Origin: Sterolibacterium sp964521075
GTDB lineage: Bacteria > Pseudomonadota > Gammaproteobacteria > Burkholderiales > Rhodocyclaceae
Direction: 5' to 3'
Assembly: GCA_964521075.1 (NCBI GenBank)
Contig: CAZFPI010000084.1
Coordinates: 1-11,534 of the forward strand
DNA length: 11,534 bases
Shown: positions 6,772 through 11,534 of the stretch, piece after piece
How positions within the stretch are numbered: the stretch's first letter is position 1
Layout: every line of letters begins with the position of its first letter
Position numbers and translations under genes: made by a program
Notes under the pieces: generated by a model
Told to the model about the DNA's origin: nothing
What the model saw: the letters and a program-made list of their open reading frames with translations, nothing else
Database searches by the model: none

Positions 6772-6928
6772 AATTCTCGTCTGCCCCCTGTGCAAGGGCC
6801 CGCTCGACCATCGCAAGGCAAAATCCGAACTGGTCTGCAAACCCTGCCGCCTGGCCTACCCGATCAAGGACGACATCCCCATGATGCTCGAAGGCGAGGC
6901 GCGTACCCTGGCCGATGGCGAAAACTGA
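6752..6928 (+). CDS. ycaR: Trm112/YcaR-family small zinc-ribbon protein
   Basis: A 58-residue protein starting MDPRLLEILVCPLCKGPL. It has four cysteines as two CxxC pairs (Cys11/Cys14 and Cys29/Cys32), followed by LAYPIKDDIPMML, the standard Trm112-like zinc-ribbon ending. It overlaps the end of lpxK by 20 bases in another frame and stops 17 bases before kdsB. In E. coli ycaR also lies between lpxK and kdsB, so context supports the identity. Eukaryotic and archaeal Trm112 activate methyltransferases. The role of the bacterial protein is not established, and a link to lipopolysaccharide synthesis is suggested only by position. Confidence 0.93.
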   Translation: MDPRLLEILVCPLCKGPLDHRKAKSELVCKPCRLAYPIKDDIPMMLEGEARTLADGEN

Positions 6929-6945
6929 GCGGAAAGCGGAACAAC

Positions 6946-7746
6946 GTGCCCCCCAAACCCTTGCCGCCGCCGCGCATCGTCATCCCCGCCCGTCACGCCT
7001 CCACGCGCCTGCCCGGCAAACCGCTGGCCGACATCGCGGGCAAACCCATGATCGTGCGCGTTGCAGAAGCCGCGCAACGCTGCCGGAACAACGGCATCTG
7101 GATTGCCACGGATCACGAAGACATCCGCGCCACCGTCGAAGCCCATGGCCACACAGCCATCCTGACCCGCGCCGACCACCCGAGCGGCACGGACCGCATC
7201 GCGGAAGTCGCCGCCTGCCTGGGCTGGCATGACGACGAAATCGTCGTAAATATCCAGGGGGACGAACCCCTGATCGACCCCTTTCTGATCGACGCTGTAG
7301 CCACGGCCCTGAGCCAGGATCCGCAAGCTGCCATCGCCACGGCCGCCCACCCCATCCACACCGCCGCCGACTTTTTCAATCCCAATGTCGTCAAGGTCGT
7401 CTGTGATGCGGCCGGGCGGGCCATGCTGTTTTCACGCGCTCCCATCCCCTGGGCGCGCGATGCCCTGGCATCCCGGGTCGCCGGAAGCATCCCCGCATCG
7501 TTGCCTGACGGACTCGGCGCGATGCGCCACATCGGCCTCTACGCCTACCGCACCGGCTTTCTCCACCGTTACGGCCAGCTCGCCCCCTCGCCGCTCGAAA
7601 AAACCGAAGCTCTCGAACAGCTCCGGGCGATGTGGCACGGACATGCCATCCGCGTAGTCAGTTGCGAAGCCGCGCCACCAGCGGGGGTCGACACCCCCGA
7701 AGACCTCGAACGGGTACGCAAGATGTTTGACCCGTCCCCTGATTGA
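6946..7746 (+). CDS. kdsB: 3-deoxy-manno-octulosonate cytidylyltransferase (CMP-Kdo synthetase)
   Basis: Activates Kdo with CTP to CMP-Kdo and pyrophosphate in the cytosol, supplying the sugar added to lipid IVA made by LpxK. The open frame reaches back to 6790, overlapping ycaR. I chose GTG at 6946, with AGCGGA five bases upstream, giving 266 residues, slightly above the usual 245-255. A TTG at 6961 is an alternative start. The nucleotide-binding stretch IVIPARHASTRLPGKPL is at about 11-27, HPSGTDR at 78-84, and NIQGDEPLI at 102-110 with the magnesium-binding Asp106. GVDTPEDLERVR (247-258) carries the second metal Asp249. Lys219 in PLEKTEALEQLR is also conserved. The reaction product pyrophosphate links it loosely to the downstream pyrophosphate-using genes. 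A 96-base space to adk shows no clear terminator. Confidence 0.96.
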   Translation: MPPKPLPPPRIVIPARHASTRLPGKPLADIAGKPMIVRVAEAAQRCRNNGIWIATDHEDIRATVEAHGHTAILTRADHPSGTDRIAEVAACLGWHDDEIVVNIQGDEPLIDPFLIDAVATALSQDPQAAIATAAHPIHTAADFFNPNVVKVVCDAAGRAMLFSRAPIPWARDALASRVAGSIPASLPDGLGAMRHIGLYAYRTGFLHRYGQLAPSPLEKTEALEQLRAMWHGHAIRVVSCEAAPPAGVDTPEDLERVRKMFDPSPD

Positions 7747-7842
7747 GACTATCTTGCCATTTTCAAAACATGACAGACTGATTCACCGAACCCGCCTGTC
7801 TTCCCATCCCTCCAGCAAACACACCATCGAACAGGAGCTCAC

Positions 7843-8496
7843 ATGCGGCTGATTCTTCTTGGCCCCCCGGGTGCCGGCAAAGGCACACAGGCCGGTTTCA
7901 TCACCGAACATTTCGGCATCCCCCAGATTTCCACCGGCGACATGCTGCGCGCCGCCATTCGCGCCGGAACGCCGCTGGGCCTCGAAGCCAAGAAAGTCAT
8001 GGACGCAGGCAAACTCGTCTCCGACGACATCATCATCGGACTGGTTCAGGATCGCCTGAAGCAGTCCGATTGCGCCAAAGGCTACCTGCTCGACGGCTTC
8101 CCGCGCACCATCGCCCAGGCCGATGCGCTGAAAGCAGCGGGCGTGGCGATTGATTACGTACTCGAAATCGACGTGGCCGACGAAGAAATCGTCACCCGCA
8201 TGAGCGGCCGCCGCGTCCATTCCGCCTCGGGCCGCACCTATCACATCCAATTCAACCCGCCCAAGGCCGAAGGCAAGGACGATGTCACGGGTGAGCCGCT
8301 CATCCAACGCGACGACGACAAGGCAGAAACCGTCCAGAAACGCCTTGAAGTCTATCGTCAGCAAACCCTTCCGCTCGTCGATTACTACAGCAAATGGGCT
8401 GCCCAGGGCTCCGCAGGCGCGCCGAAATACCGCAAGCTCGCAGGCATCGGCAGCGTGGATGCCATCCGCGACAAGGTTTTTGCCACACTCGCCTGA
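7843..8496 (+). CDS. adk: Adenylate kinase
   Basis: Interconverts ATP + AMP and 2 ADP in the cytosol, keeping the adenylate pool balanced. The protein has 217 residues, the long form with a full LID. The P-loop GPPGAGKGT is at 7-15, the AMP-binding STGDMLR at 30-36, and DGFPRT with the AMP-contacting Arg at 84-89. The LID (about 122-159, GRRVHSASGRTYH then DDVTGEPLIQRDDD) has no cysteines, so it is the non-zinc, hydrogen-bonded type usual in proteobacteria. AGGAG at 7833-7837 sits five bases before the ATG. The stop is only 2 bases before pfp, which suggests coupled translation with a glycolytic enzyme. Nothing is unusual in the protein itself. Confidence 0.98.
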   Translation: MRLILLGPPGAGKGTQAGFITEHFGIPQISTGDMLRAAIRAGTPLGLEAKKVMDAGKLVSDDIIIGLVQDRLKQSDCAKGYLLDGFPRTIAQADALKAAGVAIDYVLEIDVADEEIVTRMSGRRVHSASGRTYHIQFNPPKAEGKDDVTGEPLIQRDDDKAETVQKRLEVYRQQTLPLVDYYSKWAAQGSAGAPKYRKLAGIGSVDAIRDKVFATLA

Positions 8497-8498
8497 TC

Positions 8499-9758
8499 AT
8501 GACCCCGCGCAATGCTTTCTATGCCCAGTCGGGCGGTGTCACAGCCGTCATCAACGCCACCGCCGGGGCCCTCATCGAAGCGGCGCGGGCGCATCCCGAC
8601 CAGATCGGCAAGGTCTTCGCTGGGCGCAACGGCATCATTGGTGCGCTGACCGAAGACCTGATCGACACCTCGCTCGAACCGGCGGAAAACATCGCCGCCT
8701 TGCGCCACACCCCGGCCGGGGCCTTCGGCTCCTGCCGTTACAAGCTGAAAAGCCTGGAAACCCACCGGGCGCAGTACGAACGCCTGATCGAAGTTTTCCG
8801 GGCGCACGACATCGGCTATTTCTTCTACAACGGCGGGGGCGATTCCGCAGATACCTGCCTGAAAGTCTCGCAGCTGTCCGCGACGCTGGGCTACCCCATC
8901 CAGGCCATCCACGTCCCCAAGACCGTCGATAACGACCTGCCCATCACCGACTGCTGCCCGGGCTTTGGCTCAGTGGCGAAATACGTCGCCATCTCCATGC
9001 GCGAAGCCGGTTTCGATGTCGCTTCCATGGCCAAAACCTCCACCAAGGTCTTCGTCCTCGAAGTCATGGGCCGTCATGCCGGATGGATCACTGCCGCCTG
9101 CGGGCTGGCTGCCGAAGAAGCCGGGCAAGCCCCGCACATCCTGCTCTTCCCCGAAATTCCCTTCGACGAAACTGCCTTCCTCGCCCGTGTGCAGGAAAGC
9201 GTCGAGCGTTACGGCTATTGCGCCATCGGGGTTTCCGAAGGGCTGCGGAACCCGCAAGGTGCGTTAATGGCCGAAACCGGTGCGCGGGACGCCTTCGGCC
9301 ACGCCCAGCTCGGCGGCATCGGCCCCATGATCGCCGGGCTCATCAAGGGCAAGCTGAATTACAAATATCACTGGGCCGTCGCCGACTACCTGCAACGCGC
9401 AGCGCGTCACATCGCCTCGCGCACGGATGTCGAACAGGCCGTGGCCCTCGGAAAGGCGGCTGTCGAACTGGCCCTGGCCGGAAAAAATGCCGTCATGCCC
9501 GCCATCGTCCGCCTCTCCGACGCCCCTTACCGCTGGGAAATCGGCGTGGCTGACCTCAAGGACGTGGCCAACGTCGAAAAGATGATGCCACGTCATTTCA
9601 TCACCGACGACGGTTTTGGCATCACCGAAGCCTGCCGCGCTTATCTTGCCCCCCTGATCGAAGGCGAGGATTACCCGCCCTATCGTCGCGGCCTGCCGGA
9701 TTATGTGCGTCTGAACAATGTGGCGGTTGCCCGGAAATGCCCGGACTTCCAGGTCTGA
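8499..9758 (+). CDS. pfp: Pyrophosphate-dependent 6-phosphofructokinase
   Basis: Reversibly phosphorylates fructose 6-phosphate to fructose 1,6-bisphosphate using PPi instead of ATP, in the cytosol. The protein has 419 residues from ATG 8499. The open frame extends upstream into adk, but the family N-terminus is NAFYAQSGGVTAVINA. Donor specificity is read from two sites. GGGDS at 112-116 has Asp115 at the place of Gly104 of E. coli ATP-PFK. PKTVDND at 140-146 has Lys141 at the place of Gly124. This Asp/Lys pair is the established PPi signature, the Asp blocking the ATP alpha-phosphate. Catalytic Asp144 and Asp146 and the sugar-binding MGRHAGW (190-196) are present. It follows adk by 2 bases and is closed by a terminator. 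hppA, the other large pyrophosphate enzyme, is next. In a host without ATP-PFK this would carry the glycolytic step, but that cannot be judged here. Confidence 0.95.
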   Translation: MTPRNAFYAQSGGVTAVINATAGALIEAARAHPDQIGKVFAGRNGIIGALTEDLIDTSLEPAENIAALRHTPAGAFGSCRYKLKSLETHRAQYERLIEVFRAHDIGYFFYNGGGDSADTCLKVSQLSATLGYPIQAIHVPKTVDNDLPITDCCPGFGSVAKYVAISMREAGFDVASMAKTSTKVFVLEVMGRHAGWITAACGLAAEEAGQAPHILLFPEIPFDETAFLARVQESVERYGYCAIGVSEGLRNPQGALMAETGARDAFGHAQLGGIGPMIAGLIKGKLNYKYHWAVADYLQRAARHIASRTDVEQAVALGKAAVELALAGKNAVMPAIVRLSDAPYRWEIGVADLKDVANVEKMMPRHFITDDGFGITEACRAYLAPLIEGEDYPPYRRGLPDYVRLNNVAVARKCPDFQV

Positions 9759-9799
9759 AATCTCCTCAAAAGGAAAGCCCCCACGACACTTTCTCATCA

Positions 9800-9829
9800 G
9801 GCTGCCAGATTCCCCCGGCAGCCTTTTTT
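9800..9829 (+). terminator. Intrinsic terminator after pfp
   Basis: GGCTGCC (9800-9806) pairs perfectly with GGCAGCC (9817-9823) across a 10-base loop, followed directly by six T (9824-9829). It lies 41 bases after the pfp stop and is a standard Rho-independent terminator. It ends the plus-strand series that starts at exbB or later. Confidence 0.92.
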
Positions 9830-9948
9830 GTTTCTGCCCGGCATCGCCGCAAGACAAGAAACGTGAAGATGAAGTACATGAAACCTCCATAAAACAAGCA
9901 GTTGCAAAGGAGCAGTACCCCAGCGACACCACCCCAAGGAGAACGACT
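9830..9948 (+). promoter_or_regulatory. Leader region of hppA, promoter expected but not identified
   Basis: 119 bases between the pfp terminator and hppA. A promoter must lie here if the terminator is efficient, yet I see no good -35/-10 pair. AAGGAG at 9936-9941 is the hppA ribosome binding site, seven bases before the ATG. A second AAAGGAG at 9906-9912 has no start codon behind it. No recognisable riboswitch. Confidence 0.4.
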
Positions 9949-11534
9949 ATGTCCGGACTTGTATTTGCACTGGCCTGCGCCGTCGCGGCGATACTCTACG
10001 GCATCATTTCCAGCCGATGGATTCTGGCGCAGCCTGCCGGCAACGCGCGCATGCAAGAAATTGCCGCTGCAGTGCAGCAAGGCGCGCAGGCCTATCTCAA
10101 CCGCCAGTACAAAACCATCGGCATCGTCGGAGCCGTTCTCTTCATCGTCATCGGCCTCACCCTGGGCTGGCCCACGGCAGCAGGCTTTCTCATCGGAGCA
10201 GCCTTGTCCGGTGCGGCGGGCTACATCGGCATGAATGTCTCCGTTCGCGCCAATGTCCGCACGGCTGAAGCCGCGCGTGGCGGCATCGCTCCCGCCCTTC
10301 ACGTCGCCTTCAAAGGCGGAGCCATCACCGGCATGCTGGTCGTGGGCCTGGGCCTCCTTGGCGTGGCCGGTTACTACGGCATCCTCATGAAATCTAACCC
10401 CGGCGCGGACATTCACCACGTCATCCAGCCCCTGGTCGGGCTGGCCTTTGGCTCCTCGCTCATTTCCATCTTTGCCCGCCTGGGTGGTGGAATCTTCACC
10501 AAAGGGGCCGATGTCGGCGCGGACCTCGTGGGCAAGGTCGAAGCAGGCATTCCGGAAGACGACCCGCGCAACCCCGCCGTCATCGCGGACAACGTGGGCG
10601 ACAACGTCGGGGATTGCGCCGGCATGGCCGCCGATCTGTTCGAAACCTACGCCATCACCCTCGTCGCCCCCATGGTACTGGCCGCGCTGACGCTCAAATC
10701 TGCCCCGGCCCTGGGCGAGAACCTGCTGCTCTATCCGCTGGTGCTAGGCGGGGTATCCATCCTCGCCTCCATCGTCGGCTGCGCCTTCGTCAAAACCTCC
10801 GAAGGCGGCAAGATCATGAATGCCCTCTACCGTGGGCTGATTGTTGCCGGTGTGCTGGCTCTGGCGGCCTACTGGCCGGTCACTCAATGGCTGATCGGCG
10901 CAGGCGATGCCAGCGTCGGCATCACCGCCAACTCGATGTTCGGCTGCGCTGTTGTCGGCCTGCTGCTCACCGCCGCACTGGTCTGGATCACCGAATACTA
11001 CACCGGCACAGACTACGCACCCGTCAAGCACGTTGCCGCCTCCTGCCAGACCGGACACGCCACCAACATCATCGCCGGGATCGGTGTTTCGATGAAAGCC
11101 TGCGCCTGGCCCGTGCTGGCGGTGTGCCTGTCCATCTGGGCGGCCTTCACGATGGGCGGCCTCTTTGGCATCGCCATCGCCGCCACATCGATGCTTTCCA
11201 TGGCCGGCATCGTCGTCGCCCTGGACGCCTACGGCCCCATCACGGATAACGCGGGCGGCATCGCCGAAATGGCCGAACTGCCGAAAGAAGTCCGCAATGT
11301 CACCGACCCGCTCGATGCCGTCGGCAACACCACCAAGGCCGTCACCAAAGGCTACGCCATCGGCTCGGCAGGACTGGCGGCACTCGTGCTCTTTGCCGAT
11401 TACACCCACGCCCTCGAAGCCGCCGGAAAGACCGGTATCACCTTCGACCTGTCGAATCATCTGGTCATCATCGGCCTGTTCATCGGCGGCCTGATTCCCT
11501 ATCTTTTCGCCGCCATGGCCATGGAAGCCGTGGG
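9949..11534 (+). CDS. hppA: Membrane-bound proton-translocating pyrophosphatase, K+-independent type (3' end outside window)
   Basis: Couples hydrolysis of PPi to proton export across the inner membrane. 528 residues are visible of an expected 660-700, with no stop before the edge. The start ATG has AAGGAG at good spacing. Multiple hydrophobic helices begin at residue 3. The PPi/magnesium site is fully present: FTKGADVGADLVGKVE at about 183-198, then DNVGDNVGDCAGMAADLFE at 214-232. A second conserved acidic region, ALDAYGPITDNAGGIAEM, lies near 11218-11274. In GNTTKAVTKG (Gly459 onward) the Lys463 is the residue that distinguishes K+-independent proton pumps; K+-dependent enzymes carry Ala there. 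The gene is separated from pfp by a terminator, so it is probably expressed separately, although both enzymes share PPi. The frame is intact throughout the visible part. Confidence 0.96.
   Translation, partial: MSGLVFALACAVAAILYGIISSRWILAQPAGNARMQEIAAAVQQGAQAYLNRQYKTIGIVGAVLFIVIGLTLGWPTAAGFLIGAALSGAAGYIGMNVSVRANVRTAEAARGGIAPALHVAFKGGAITGMLVVGLGLLGVAGYYGILMKSNPGADIHHVIQPLVGLAFGSSLISIFARLGGGIFTKGADVGADLVGKVEAGIPEDDPRNPAVIADNVGDNVGDCAGMAADLFETYAITLVAPMVLAALTLKSAPALGENLLLYPLVLGGVSILASIVGCAFVKTSEGGKIMNALYRGLIVAGVLALAAYWPVTQWLIGAGDASVGITANSMFGCAVVGLLLTAALVWITEYYTGTDYAPVKHVAASCQTGHATNIIAGIGVSMKACAWPVLAVCLSIWAAFTMGGLFGIAIAATSMLSMAGIVVALDAYGPITDNAGGIAEMAELPKEVRNVTDPLDAVGNTTKAVTKGYAIGSAGLAALVLFADYTHALEAAGKTGITFDLSNHLVIIGLFIGGLIPYLFAAMAMEAV

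Noticed and set aside
6790..6945. 52-residue N-terminal extension of KdsB
   Set aside because: It overlaps ycaR almost completely in another frame. The CMP-Kdo synthetase fold starts at about 6973, and GTG 6946 has a plausible ribosome binding site.
7743..7782. TTGAGA or TTGCCA as -35 elements of an adk promoter
   Set aside because: At the 17-base spacing I checked, the -10 hexamers match the consensus at only three of six positions.

Overview
The window reads as a scaffold from a GC-rich Gram-negative proteobacterium, most likely a betaproteobacterium. Three things point there: lipid A/Kdo genes (lpxK, ycaR, kdsB) sit directly behind an exbB-exbD pair, the next genes are adk, a pyrophosphate-dependent phosphofructokinase and a membrane proton pyrophosphatase, and codon use is strongly G/C at third positions. 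The placement rests on gene content and remembered gene order, not on a search.

Left part (1-2172): the C-terminal end of a HI0933/TIGR03862-type flavoprotein is followed by a small, more A/T-rich restriction-modification pair. The pair is a cytosine-5 DNA methyltransferase, whose frame breaks at a run of seven A just before motif X, and an HNH endonuclease. The endonuclease runs into a block of exactly 100 N (2073-2172), a scaffold gap whose true length is unknown. An open frame appears to run through the gap into pyrF, but this is an assembly artefact and not a fusion.

Middle (2173-4448): pyrF, lacking its 5' end, converges with only 4 bases between stops on a minus-strand gene. That gene encodes a 500-residue protein with an N-terminal alpha/beta domain, a coiled coil, a J-domain-like HPD segment and a second coiled coil. 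Its N-terminal domain is the least explained protein segment in the window.

Right part (4624-11534): a plus-strand series of exbB, exbD, lpxK, ycaR (58 residues, overlapping lpxK), kdsB, adk and pfp, closed by a clear intrinsic terminator. hppA follows with its own ribosome binding site and runs off the window. ExbB/ExbD would use the proton gradient to power an outer-membrane partner. LpxK and KdsB supply lipid A 4'-phosphorylation and activated Kdo for lipopolysaccharide. Adk recycles AMP. Pfp and HppA both handle pyrophosphate: Pfp uses it in glycolysis or makes it in the gluconeogenic direction, and HppA couples its hydrolysis to proton pumping.

Most of the window is ordinary core metabolism. 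The points that merit a second look are the frame-broken methyltransferase with a slippery A7, the uncharacterised N-terminal domain of the J-domain protein, and the grouping of pyrophosphate enzymes. I saw no CRISPR array, tRNA, rRNA, insertion sequence or clearly new defence system.
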